The notes: a model not told the origin generated them from the sequence alone. DNA of 64,000 bases from an uncultured Eubacteriales bacterium (GCA_934466515.1 CAKSLH010000005.1:50071-114070); one strand, 5' to 3'; positions 16,569-24,105 are shown, counted from the first letter of the stretch. Translations and numbers: made by a program.

Positions 16569-16805
16569 TTATCCGGCAATCGGCAAAATTTCTTTTTTGC
16601 TTTTTGAAATAATTTTTATACAGCTAATAATATCAATAATGCTGATAATGACATTGATAAGTCGAAATACAAAAATAGACACTGCTGAGACGACAGTGCC
16701 TATAACTTTTAGAATATTAAATTTGAAGGCATTACAATTTTCAGCTGCAAAATTTGCACCTGTTGAATAGTTACTGTTCTTATTTTTGCTTGAACAAGTA
16801 AACAT
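16569..16805 (-). CDS. Small membrane protein of unknown function (78 residues)
   Basis: I do not recognise this protein. It has a polar, cysteine-containing N terminus (MFTCSSKNKN), then a hydrophobic segment from about residue 30 to 65 rich in isoleucine and valine that could form one long or two short membrane helices, and a lysine-rich tail. The gene is well supported: AAGGAAGG lies eight bases before ATG 16805, a near-consensus promoter lies upstream, and a terminator follows. It is therefore a self-contained unit between liv and yitT. The strong promoter suggests high expression. An in-frame GTG nine bases upstream overlaps the ribosome binding site and is less likely. Confidence 0.6.
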   Translation of the reverse strand: MFTCSSKNKNSNYSTGANFAAENCNAFKFNILKVIGTVVSAVSIFVFRLINVIISIIDIISCIKIISKSKKEILPIAG

Positions 16806-16834
16806 TAAAAACACCTTCCTTAAAATTTGTCCTT

Positions 16835-16863
16835 ATTTTATCATACGATAATACGTTTGTCAA
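16835..16863 (-). promoter_or_regulatory. Near-consensus promoter of the small membrane protein
   Basis: Perfect TTGACA (16863-16858) and TAAAAT (16840-16835) with a 17-base spacer on the minus strand, about 30 bases before the ATG. Confidence 0.7.
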
Positions 16864-17059
16864 TAGCAAATTACATATAAAATCTGTAGAGAATTGTTCA
16901 ATATTTCTTCAAAAACTGTTCAATTTTTAGAAAAAAGATATTTTCTTAGCAAAAAATGCCATTTTTATAGTATGTAAAGGCATTTTATGATATAATTTAA
17001 TCAGAAAATAAGGAAGTGATGAAAATAAAAAAATAAAGTTCAGATTTAAAAACTTTTTA

Positions 17060-17854
17060 ATGCTTACAGTCGCCGGTATTATTAACGCTATAGGTGTTAC
17101 TATGTTTTTAGCACCTGTTAATCTTTATGACAGCGGAATATCAGGTACTTCGATACTATTGTCGCAAATATCGCCGGAGTTTTTTTCACTTTCACTGTTT
17201 TTGCTGCTTTTAAATATACCTCTTTTTCTTTACGGCTGCAAAAAGCAGGGAAGTACCTTTACCGTTTATGCCGTTTACTCAGTATTTATATATTCACTTT
17301 CCGCTTATTTAATAACCGATGTCTTGCCGATAGATGTCAGCATTGCTTCTCCGCTTGCAGGAAAAGACCTTTTGCTATGTGCAATATTCGGCGGAGCGAT
17401 GGACGGAATAGAGGTTATGGCGGTAATATTCTCAAAAAAGCTCGGCATAACTGTCGGCACTTTTGTCATGAGTTATAATATACTATTATATATAATGTGC
17501 GGTATAATTTTAAAAAGCTGGATATTGCCGCTTTATTCAATTGTAGCATACGGTGCCGCCGTAAAGACCGTTGACTTTTTGGTAGAGGGTATCGACCGCT
17601 CAAAAGCGGCAATGATAGTTACCTCAGACTCTGAAAATGTTTGCGCGGCTTTGTCCGAAGAATTCGGCTGCGGACTTACAATACTAGACGCCAAGGGTTA
17701 TTACTCAAATACCGACAGACAGCTTGTATATATAGTGCTCAACAGATTTCAGATTCCGAAAATGAGAACGATAGTTCATGAAACCGATCCTTATGCTTAT
17801 ATCTCGGTTTCAGAGGTTGTTAATGTCCTTAAAGGAAAAGAGAATATAAATTAG
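17060..17854 (+). CDS. YitT-family membrane protein with disrupted start
   Basis: A YitT-family protein (DUF161 membrane region plus a C-terminal DUF2179 domain). From ATG 17060 it has 264 residues: about five to six helices to residue 180, then a soluble domain that includes MIVTSDSENVCAALSEEFG and RQLVYIVLNRFQIP. ATG 17060 has no ribosome binding site. A good one (AGGAAGTG) lies before ATG 17019, which opens MKIKK and then stops. Adding one A to the seven-A run at 17027-17033 would join that start in frame to 17060 and give a normal family length of about 278. So the gene has a one-base deletion, is expressed by slippage, or the run is miscounted. Function is unknown; some homologues are linked to membrane transport. 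Confidence 0.8.
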   Translation: MLTVAGIINAIGVTMFLAPVNLYDSGISGTSILLSQISPEFFSLSLFLLLLNIPLFLYGCKKQGSTFTVYAVYSVFIYSLSAYLITDVLPIDVSIASPLAGKDLLLCAIFGGAMDGIEVMAVIFSKKLGITVGTFVMSYNILLYIMCGIILKSWILPLYSIVAYGAAVKTVDFLVEGIDRSKAAMIVTSDSENVCAALSEEFGCGLTILDAKGYYSNTDRQLVYIVLNRFQIPKMRTIVHETDPYAYISVSEVVNVLKGKENIN

Positions 17855-17867
17855 AATAGTTTTTAAA

Positions 17868-17921
17868 AAATAAATAACAGGGCAGCAGAGCCAAAAAGCC
17901 GACTGATTTGTCCTGTTATTT
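17868..17921. repeat. Inverted repeat after the YitT gene
   Basis: The 10-bp arms AAATAACAGG and CCTGTTATTT enclose about 32 bases with some internal pairing. It could be a weak terminator for yitT, but no T-run follows on the plus strand. Confidence 0.45.
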
Positions 17922-17927
17922 CTAAAT

Positions 17928-17965
17928 CCCCAATTATACAAAATGAATATTTTGTATAATTGGGG
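17928..17965. repeat. 17-bp perfect palindrome, CCCCAATTATAC arms
   Basis: Positions 17928-17944 pair perfectly with 17949-17965 around a four-base loop. A third copy of the 13-base arm CCCCCAATTATAC lies at 18052-18064, so 17954-18064 is itself bounded by 13-bp inverted repeats. On the minus strand it lies at the end of the tiny unit described at 17996-18025. Confidence 0.7.
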
Positions 17966-17995
17966 GGGATATATTATAAATGTATCTTTTGGGAT

Positions 17996-18025
17996 TTAAG
18001 ATTTACTTTTGTCTTTCAATTTCAT
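17996..18025 (-). CDS. Possible nine-residue peptide MKLKDKSKS
   Basis: A ten-codon reading frame begins at ATG 18025 and ends at TAA 17996. It is far below normal gene size, but it has a perfect AGGAG (18038-18034) eight bases before the ATG, a promoter-like pair upstream and a 17-bp palindrome downstream. The peptide is lysine-rich. It may be a regulatory leader peptide, a signal peptide, or the remnant of a longer gene. I know of no family for it. Confidence 0.35.
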   Translation of the reverse strand: MKLKDKSKS

Positions 18026-18057
18026 TTCGTTTGCTCCTAATCTTTTTATTTCCCCCA

Positions 18058-18085
18058 ATTATACTTTTTATGAAAATAACAGCAA
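18058..18085 (-). promoter_or_regulatory. Candidate promoter of the tiny peptide unit
   Basis: On the minus strand TTGCTG (18085-18080) and TATAAT (18063-18058) are 16 bases apart. The -10 box lies inside the repeated 13-base arm, and the -35 box lies in the stem of the Xer gene's terminator. Confidence 0.4.
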
Positions 18086-18120
18086 TTGCTTTTTTCTTAT
18101 ATAAGCAGTTGCTGTTATTT
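18070..18120 (-). terminator. Hairpin at the end of the Xer recombinase gene
   Basis: The arms AAAATAACAGCAAnTGC and their complement (18120-18104 with 18088-18072) form a 16-bp stem, starting within the last codons of the recombinase gene. A moderate T-stretch follows. Confidence 0.6.
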
Positions 18121-19005
18121 TGCAAGCGGATGAAATTGTGTATATGATTTAACATACTTACTTTTAAGAACCTGAGCATAAATTTGAGTTGAGGTTATAT
18201 CTGAGTGTCCTAAGATATCCTTTAAATCCTTAAGCTGAGCGCCGTTTTCAAGTAAATGTGTTGCAAAAGAATGTCTGAGCGTTTGAGGAGTTATATCTTT
18301 TTTGATATTAGCCTTATCAGCGTAATGCTTGATTATCTTCCAGAAACCCTGACGGGTCAGCGGTTTGCCGTTCATATTAGTAAACAGCCTGTCCTCAGAT
18401 TCATCGGTAACAATTCCGGGACGCGCATAATTTAAATACTCTTCAATATGCTTTAGTGCGTCGCGGTAAATCGGAATAATTCGTTCATGCGCTCCGCTGT
18501 GAGTATGTAAAATACCAACCTGCAGGTTAACATCATATACCTTTAAATCTATAAGCTCCGAAACCTTTATGCCGGTAGCATAATGGAGTTCCATCATAGC
18601 CTTATCCCGTCTGCTTTTGTAATCTGCTCCGTCCGGCTGAGAAAGCAGACTGATTATTTCGTTTACTTCAAGAACATCAGGAAGCTTTCTTTGGCTTTTA
18701 TGTACTCTTATTGACGAGGTCGGATCGGAATTAACCGCTCCTATTGACTTAAGATACTTAAAAAAGCACCTGACAGAGGCTGTAATTCTTGTTTTTGTCG
18801 ATTCGCTTTTTCCGATTTTTGTTAAATGATTAAGATATTCGGAAACGGTTTTTTCGTCAGCGAGACTTACATCTTTAATTCCTGCAGCTGAGGTGCAAAA
18901 TTCCGAAAACTGAGAAGCGTCTCTTAAATAAGCGTCAACCGTATTAAGCGAAGCCTTTTTAACATTAACAAGGTAATTTCTGTACCCGTCAATATAGTTA
19001 TTCAA
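18115..19005 (-). CDS. XerC/XerD-like tyrosine recombinase with altered catalytic residues
   Basis: A 296-residue protein with the SAM-like N-terminal core-binding domain (about 1-90) and the catalytic domain (about 110-290) of Xer recombinases. Xer proteins resolve chromosome dimers at dif. The C-terminal GHSDITSTQIYAQV keeps the conserved histidine and the tyrosine nucleophile. Three other catalytic positions differ. The first arginine, normally in ATGLRVSEL, is lysine in ATGIKVSEL. The beta-hairpin lysine of GKGNKER is lost in HSGAHER. The HxxR histidine is glutamine in TPQTLRHSF. Strand cleavage is therefore doubtful, while DNA binding could persist. The neighbour spoIIM is the usual partner of xerD in Firmicutes, 28 bases upstream. 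ATG 19005 follows GGAGG. Confidence 0.85.
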   Translation of the reverse strand: MNNYIDGYRNYLVNVKKASLNTVDAYLRDASQFSEFCTSAAGIKDVSLADEKTVSEYLNHLTKIGKSESTKTRITASVRCFFKYLKSIGAVNSDPTSSIRVHKSQRKLPDVLEVNEIISLLSQPDGADYKSRRDKAMMELHYATGIKVSELIDLKVYDVNLQVGILHTHSGAHERIIPIYRDALKHIEEYLNYARPGIVTDESEDRLFTNMNGKPLTRQGFWKIIKHYADKANIKKDITPQTLRHSFATHLLENGAQLKDLKDILGHSDITSTQIYAQVLKSKYVKSYTQFHPLAK

Positions 19006-19033
19006 AACAAATGCACCTCCTTTAAATAAACAA

Positions 19034-19663
19034 TCAAAAATTAAAAAACTTTATAAATAAATATGAAAATGTACTGTCAACCAAAGCTGATAAAATCATA
19101 AAAACTATAATAAGCAAAAATTTATATGTATAATCCTTAAAGCTTCCGTATAAATTAAGCGGACGGCATTTAGGAAAAATCAGCTTTATAAAATCACACG
19201 AAAACAGGACCGAGATTTTAGCCGCAAAAAGATAAGCCACATATGAAATCAAGGTTCCCGGAATTAAAATCATCGCATTAAAGGCCACGCCTTTTAATGA
19301 AAACGATTTATATATGTAGCCGCAAAGGCTTCCTAAAATCGCTCCCCGAAGCATAACGGTGAAAGGAACGGCCGCAACGCCTAAAATAGAAGCGCCTGAA
19401 ATATATACAGGCAGCAGCATAACAAGCGATGTCAAAAATGAGGAAAAGAATATTTTAAAAAAAGCTCTTTTTTGTCTTACCGAATAATAATCCGAAAATA
19501 TTCTTTCGGCAAGACTGCCGACAGCCTCATTTTTGCCAAACAAAACCGTTCCTATAATAATTCCTGTGATAAAAGCGAAAAGCATAAGAATTATTATTTT
19601 GTTCTTTTCAAACAGCTTGTTGAACTTTAAACCCTTAACTGTTATAACAGCAGTTTTTCTCAT
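19034..19663 (-). CDS. spoIIM: Stage II sporulation protein M
   Basis: SpoIIM is a membrane component of the DMP peptidoglycan-degrading machine (with SpoIID and SpoIIP) that drives engulfment of the forespore. The 209-residue product has five hydrophobic helices, with a first one at about 23-43, and family blocks LRGAILGSLCGYIY and ILIPGTLISYVAYLFAAK. ATG 19663 has GAAGGGAAG upstream. In Bacillus it is encoded next to xerD, as here, with only 28 bases between them. Upstream lies a 398-base divergent region with a consensus promoter and repeated motifs. Confidence 0.85.
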   Translation of the reverse strand: MRKTAVITVKGLKFNKLFEKNKIIILMLFAFITGIIIGTVLFGKNEAVGSLAERIFSDYYSVRQKRAFFKIFFSSFLTSLVMLLPVYISGASILGVAAVPFTVMLRGAILGSLCGYIYKSFSLKGVAFNAMILIPGTLISYVAYLFAAKISVLFSCDFIKLIFPKCRPLNLYGSFKDYTYKFLLIIVFMILSALVDSTFSYLFIKFFNF

Positions 19664-19752
19664 GAATCATCTTCCCTTCTCAACGATAAATACTTATGCG
19701 CAGACGGGACAAGATATGAAAAAAATATCGGCAATTCTTAAAAGTCTAAAGA

Positions 19753-19985
19753 TTTATGTTAACCGATTTGCATAAAAAACAACCCAATGTTTTTGCAAAG
19801 TTACATAAAACAGAGGGTATGTTAATCTGTTTATTAACTTGTATTTCGGCACTTTTAATTTCCTTACTTATATTTATACTACATTCTCGATTTTATGTCA
19901 ACAATAAATTTTTGTTTTATAAAGTTTTATGTTAACTATTTATGTAAACTATACAATATATTATGCCAGCAAGTTTATGTAAACC
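19753..19985. repeat. Array of TTATGTNAAC motifs resembling the XerD arm of dif
   Basis: The 398 bases between spoIIM and the dehydrogenase contain no gene. Five plus-strand copies of TTATGTNAAC start at 19754, 19893, 19927, 19940 and 19975. A shortened copy lies on the minus strand at 19800-19809 and a degenerate TATGTTAATC at 19818. Copies at 19927 and 19940 are 13 bases apart. As I recall, XerD half-sites are TTATGTAAACT in Bacillus dif and TTATGTTAAAT in E. coli dif; the copy at 19940 equals the former. No complete dif with a XerC arm was found. Confidence 0.7.
19873..19901 (-). promoter_or_regulatory. Consensus promoter towards spoIIM-xer, overlapping one repeat
   Basis: On the minus strand TTGACA (19901-19896) and TATAAA (19878-19873) are 17 bases apart. 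The -35 box lies inside the repeat at 19893-19902, so a protein on that motif would compete with RNA polymerase. The leader to spoIIM is about 200 bases. Confidence 0.6.
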
Positions 19986-20061
19986 CAATTTATTGTGAAA
20001 AAACCTATTTATTTTTTTTAAAATTTATGCTATGATTATATTATGAAATAACGGAGGCAAT

Positions 20062-20799
20062 ATGATGTTAAAGACAGCGATTGTTACAGGCGGTTCAAGA
20101 GGAATAGGTGCGGCGATTGCAAGCGAGTTTGCCAGACTTGGATATAATGTTCTCATAAATTACAAATCAAGCGATAAGCAGGCTTCGGCTCTCGCCTCTT
20201 CCCTGCGCTCTTATAACTCAGAAATTTTCACTTTTAAAGCAGATGTTTCAAAATCGGACGAGGTCCGCAGTATGACAGACTTTGCTCTTGAGAAATTCGG
20301 CAGGATTGATGTACTTGTAAATAACGCAGGTGTATCGTATATTGATACCATAAATTACCTTGATGAATCAAAATCCAACGAAATATTTGAAACCAACCTT
20401 ATAGGCGCTTACAATTGCTGTAAAGAAATATCGCGAGTTATGATAAACCAAAAGCGCGGCAAAATAATCAATATAACCTCTATGTGGGGCGAAACAGGCG
20501 CTTCATGCGAGGTGGCTTATTCTTCTTCGAAAGCCGGTGTAATCGGTCTTACAAAATCACTTGCGAAAGAGCTTGCCCCCAGCGGAATCACCGTAAATGC
20601 AGTATCTCCCGGGCTTATAGCAACTCAAATGAACAACAGTTTTTCAGCCGAGGATTTAAACTCTTTTATTGAGGAAATTCCGCTTGGAAGAATAGGAACT
20701 CCCGAAGATATTGCTTACGCTGTTTCTTTTCTTGCTTCCGACAAGGCGGATTACATAACTGGACAGGTTTTGTCAGTTAACGGCGGATATGTAATTTAA
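20062..20799 (+). CDS. Short-chain dehydrogenase/reductase, FabG-like
   Basis: A 245-residue NAD(P)-dependent oxidoreductase of the classical SDR type. TGGSRGIGAAIA is the cofactor glycine motif, NNAG follows near residue 88, the catalytic serine is in ITSMWG, and YSSSKAG contains the Tyr-x-x-x-Lys pair. The ending TGQVLSVNGGYVI resembles FabG. It could be a 3-oxoacyl-ACP reductase for fatty acid synthesis, but no other fab gene lies nearby, so a different ketone substrate is possible. GGAGG lies upstream; ATG 20062 or ATG 20065 may be used. It ends at a bidirectional terminator. Confidence 0.88.
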   Translation: MMLKTAIVTGGSRGIGAAIASEFARLGYNVLINYKSSDKQASALASSLRSYNSEIFTFKADVSKSDEVRSMTDFALEKFGRIDVLVNNAGVSYIDTINYLDESKSNEIFETNLIGAYNCCKEISRVMINQKRGKIINITSMWGETGASCEVAYSSSKAGVIGLTKSLAKELAPSGITVNAVSPGLIATQMNNSFSAEDLNSFIEEIPLGRIGTPEDIAYAVSFLASDKADYITGQVLSVNGGYVI

Positions 20800-20814
20800 A
20801 AATATTACTCTAAA

Positions 20815-20853
20815 TCAAAAAGAGCAGAAAGTCTAAGCTTTCTGCTCTTTTTT
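20815..20853. terminator. Bidirectional terminator between the dehydrogenase and mutS2
   Basis: The 13-bp arms AAAGAGCAGAAAG and CTTTCTGCTCTTT enclose a six-base loop, with T-runs on both strands. Confidence 0.85.
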
Positions 20854-20854
20854 G

Positions 20855-23248
20855 TTAATCTAGAGAAACAACACTTACTCCGCTTTCGCCCTCGCCGAAA
20901 ACGCCGAGGCGGAACGATTTAACATGCTTATTTGATTTAAGATAGCTTTGAACGGCTTTTCTCAATGCGCCTGTTCCTTTGCCGTGAATAACCGTAACCT
21001 CGCCTAAGCCGGCAAGAACAGCATTGTCGATATACTTTTCAAGCTCTAAAATTGCCTCGTCGCCTGTCATTCCTCTTAAATCTATTTGTGACGGAACAAT
21101 TCTGTCGGCTCTTGACGATATTCCCGTAACAGAAGATTTTTTTGCTTTGGCAGGTTTCACGGAAGAACTCTTTTTATATAAAAGTCCGTCAAATTTAACC
21201 CAAGTTTTTAAAAATCCCGAAAGGACAAAGGCTCTTTTCCCTTTTTCGTCTACCTCTAAAACCGTAGCTTCGCTGTCAAGCGAAGAAATTATCACCGTGT
21301 CTCCGACTTTCGGTGCTGATTTAAGCTTCTCGCCCTTGATATTGAGCTCTTTAACAGGATTTGAAATGTCATCAAATTCTTTTTCCGAGGCTCTGTACGC
21401 TTTTTTTGCGTCCTCAAGCATGGATTTTGAATTTGAAGGGGTCATATCCTTTTTCATCTGTTCAAGCCTGTTTAAAAGCTCAGAGGATTTATTTCTTGCG
21501 TTTTCAATAATTTCGGAAGCTTTAATCTCTGCTTTTTCCTTAACGGACTCAGATTGCTTATCAAGCTCCTTAAGCTTAATATCAATCTGACTTTTTTCTT
21601 TTTCCAAGGCTCTTTTAAGATTTTGGTTTTTATCATATAGACTCTGAGCCTTCTGTCTTTCTTTTTCAAGAGATGCTATTACCCTTTCGAGCCTTCCCGA
21701 ATCCTCGTCAACCTGAGACTCGGCGGTTTTAATTATATCCGCCGAAAGTCCGAGTCTTTTTGAAATAAGAAATGCGTTAGACCTTCCGGGCGAGCCGATT
21801 ATCAGGCGGTAAGTCGGTCTTAATGTGTTGATATCAAACTCGCAGCCTGCGTTTTGAACTCCGTCGGTATCAAGAGCATAGCTTTTAAGCTCCGGATAAT
21901 GAGTGGTGGCCGCCGTTTTTGCCTTGATTTTTGAAAGCTCAATCAAAATTGCCTTTGCGAGCGCCGCTCCCTCTACAGGGTCGGTTCCCGCACACAGTTC
22001 ATCGAACAAAACGAGCGAGTTTTCATTGCAGTTTTCAAGAATGCTTATTATATTTACAAGGTGCGAGGAAAAGGTTGAAAGCGACTGGGAAATACTCTGT
22101 TCGTCTCCGATATCTGCAAAAATTTTATCAAAAACAGCTATTTCGCTTCCGTCTGCGGCAGGAATCATCAATCCGCATGCCGCCATCATTGTAAAAAGAC
22201 CGAGGGTTTTAAGCGCAACGGTTTTGCCGCCCGTATTCGGTCCGGTGATTACCAGCGTGTCAAACTTTTCGCCTAAGGATATATTTATGGGAACAACCGA
22301 TTTCTTATCTATAAGCGGATGTCTTGCGCCGTTTAAAACAATTCTTCCGTCGCTGTTTAAAATCGGTTTAACGGAATTTGAAGAATAAGCGTATTTCGAT
22401 TTCGCAAAAACGGCGTCAAGCTCTGTAAGAGCCTCATAAGAATTATGAATATCCTCGGAAAATTCAGAAACCTGAGAAGAAAGCTCTAAAAGAATTCTTT
22501 CTATTTCCTCCGCTTCTCTTGCCTCTAATATTCTTATTTCATTATTTATTTCGACAACGCTTACAGGCTCAATAAACACCGTAGAACCGCTTGAAGACAT
22601 ATCATGAACGATTCCCTTTACCTCGCCGCGGAATTCGGTTTTAACGGGAACGACATACCGTCCGTCGCGCTGGGTAATAATTGCTTCCTGCAAATATTTT
22701 GAAGCGGAACCGCGAACTATCTTATCAAGATTTTCTCTGATTTTAGATGAATACGCCGCCTTTTTTCTTCTGATACTGCTTAAGAGCTCGGAGGCATTAT
22801 CATTTATTTCATCTTCGCTGCGGATTATAAAAAATATTTTTTCTTCGAGAAATTTATTCGGTGTAAGCCTGTCAAACAAAAAATCAAGGCTTTTTCCGCT
22901 TTGATTTCCATCGGAATTAGAATACCATGCTTTCACATTCCGCACGGTTTTTAAACACCTTGTGGTGTTTAAAAGCTCTCTTGCGGAAAGAACCGCGCCG
23001 ATTTTTGCTCTTTCAAGGGCGCTGTTAATCCCAGAACAGTCGGAAAAAGGGGGTGCGGAATTAAGCGCCGTAAGATTATACGCGCAGCAGGTTTTTTCAA
23101 TAAGCTTTGAGGCTTCTTCAAACGATCTTGCCGGAACAAGACTCATAATATTATTTTTAGCCTTTTGCGTCACCGCATGCTCGGCAACACTTTCGAGCAC
23201 CTTATCAAGCTCTAAGATTTTTATATATTTTTCTGCATTATATGACAT
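20855..23248 (-). CDS. mutS2: Endonuclease MutS2
   Basis: MutS2 is a MutS-related ATPase without mismatch-repair function; in Firmicutes it is associated with ribosome collision rescue and suppression of homologous recombination. The 797-residue protein contains the clamp and core region to about 320, Walker A GPNTGGKTVALKTLG (about 338), Walker B LVLFDELCAGTDP, a long coiled coil (about 515-640), a KOW-like segment, and a C-terminal Smr nuclease domain with IDLRGMTGDEA and VIHGKGTGALR. Length is normal. It is the last gene of the minus-strand operon and follows recO after seven bases. Confidence 0.95.
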   Translation of the reverse strand: MSYNAEKYIKILELDKVLESVAEHAVTQKAKNNIMSLVPARSFEEASKLIEKTCCAYNLTALNSAPPFSDCSGINSALERAKIGAVLSARELLNTTRCLKTVRNVKAWYSNSDGNQSGKSLDFLFDRLTPNKFLEEKIFFIIRSEDEINDNASELLSSIRRKKAAYSSKIRENLDKIVRGSASKYLQEAIITQRDGRYVVPVKTEFRGEVKGIVHDMSSSGSTVFIEPVSVVEINNEIRILEAREAEEIERILLELSSQVSEFSEDIHNSYEALTELDAVFAKSKYAYSSNSVKPILNSDGRIVLNGARHPLIDKKSVVPINISLGEKFDTLVITGPNTGGKTVALKTLGLFTMMAACGLMIPAADGSEIAVFDKIFADIGDEQSISQSLSTFSSHLVNIISILENCNENSLVLFDELCAGTDPVEGAALAKAILIELSKIKAKTAATTHYPELKSYALDTDGVQNAGCEFDINTLRPTYRLIIGSPGRSNAFLISKRLGLSADIIKTAESQVDEDSGRLERVIASLEKERQKAQSLYDKNQNLKRALEKEKSQIDIKLKELDKQSESVKEKAEIKASEIIENARNKSSELLNRLEQMKKDMTPSNSKSMLEDAKKAYRASEKEFDDISNPVKELNIKGEKLKSAPKVGDTVIISSLDSEATVLEVDEKGKRAFVLSGFLKTWVKFDGLLYKKSSSVKPAKAKKSSVTGISSRADRIVPSQIDLRGMTGDEAILELEKYIDNAVLAGLGEVTVIHGKGTGALRKAVQSYLKSNKHVKSFRLGVFGEGESGVSVVSLD

Positions 23249-23255
23249 ATTGTCC

Positions 23256-23993
23256 TCACAACAATGATTTGTAAAATTTTAGGGTCGGAAATTCGTGCTC
23301 TGTCTGAAACAGTATGTATTTTTCCGCAATTCTGCAAAGTATATTTTCATTTTCTACGGTTAATGAAAAAGAATATATATCCTTTAAATCCGAATAAATT
23401 ATATGCCTCATAGCTTTAAGCACAGAAGGAGTTAATATTTCTGTCTGCTCGTTTTGTCTGCAATCATTGCAAAGGAGAACGCCGTCACTTACACTGAAAT
23501 ACATTTTTTCATCCTCGAATTTTCCGCAGCCCGCACATGCGACAAGATCGGGCATATAGCCTGAAAGCGATGCAATCCTAAGCTCCGTAACAGGCTTTAA
23601 AAAGCTGCGGGATTTTTTCTTGGCAGTCAGAAGATAAAGGGAATTTAAAATCGTTCTTAAAAAAGCCTCGCTGTTTTGCTCATCGTTTCCTAAAATAAAG
23701 CAGATTTCGCAAAAATACTGAGAAAGGGCGAGATCCGCAATATCCTCGCCCATAATAAAGAAGCAATGCTTGGCGATTGCTTCTTTGACTGTAAAAACTC
23801 CGTTTTTTTCATCAAGCTCAAAATCGGAATATGTTAAAAGACCCGTGCCTGCGCCTTTTTTGCTTTTTATGCTTTTAGCTCCATGCGCAAAAGCACTGAT
23901 AACCCCGTAATTTCGGGTCATCAGTGTTATAACTCTGTCATTTTCCTTTACCGTTTTTTCCTTTATCACCAAAGCGTCCGTCGAAATCCGCAC
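23256..23993 (-). CDS. recO: DNA repair protein RecO
   Basis: RecO loads RecA on SSB-coated single-stranded DNA together with RecR. The 245-residue protein has an N-terminal OB fold (about 1-80) and a zinc-finger pair, CAGC and CNDC, at about residues 154-178. GTG 23993 is preferred because GGAG lies eight bases upstream; a GTG at 24002 is in frame but overlaps that site. The 5' end overlaps the small YqzL-like gene by about 56 bases in another frame, and mutS2 follows. Within the operon, era lies upstream, the usual Firmicutes order. Confidence 0.93.
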   Translation of the reverse strand: MRISTDALVIKEKTVKENDRVITLMTRNYGVISAFAHGAKSIKSKKGAGTGLLTYSDFELDEKNGVFTVKEAIAKHCFFIMGEDIADLALSQYFCEICFILGNDEQNSEAFLRTILNSLYLLTAKKKSRSFLKPVTELRIASLSGYMPDLVACAGCGKFEDEKMYFSVSDGVLLCNDCRQNEQTEILTPSVLKAMRHIIYSDLKDIYSFSLTVENENILCRIAEKYILFQTEHEFPTLKFYKSLL

Positions 23994-24105
23994 TTTTATC
24001 ACTCCGTTTATTATCGCCGTCCGATTTAATAGAATTTATATAGCTGACATAGTCTGCCGCTTTGCCCGAAACAATAAATTTAAGCCATTTTTTATTCGAT
24101 TCCAA
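23938..24105 (-). CDS. YqzL-like small protein, TTG start, overlapping recO
   Basis: A 55-residue reading frame lies between era and recO, where Firmicutes carry yqzL. It opens with TTG 24105, preceded by GGAGG at a spacing of eight. The start MESNKKWLKFIVSGKAADYV follows the YqzL pattern W-x2-F-x2-(S/T)G-x4-Y, as I recall it. The remaining 25 residues are hydrophilic and glycine- and lysine-rich, and are encoded where the gene overlaps recO, so they may be unconstrained. Function is unknown. The alternative is a leader frame that couples translation to recO. Confidence 0.6.
   Translation of the reverse strand: MESNKKWLKFIVSGKAADYVSYINSIKSDGDNKRSDKSADFDGRFGDKGKNGKGK

Noticed and set aside
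19533..19775. Plus-strand reading frame across the spoIIM start
   Set aside because: It is antisense to spoIIM, ends in the repeat region and has no ribosome binding site.
19873..19985. A complete dif site next to the Xer gene
   Set aside because: Only XerD-type arms are present; none has a XerC arm six bases upstream, and no known dif matches across the full 28 bases.
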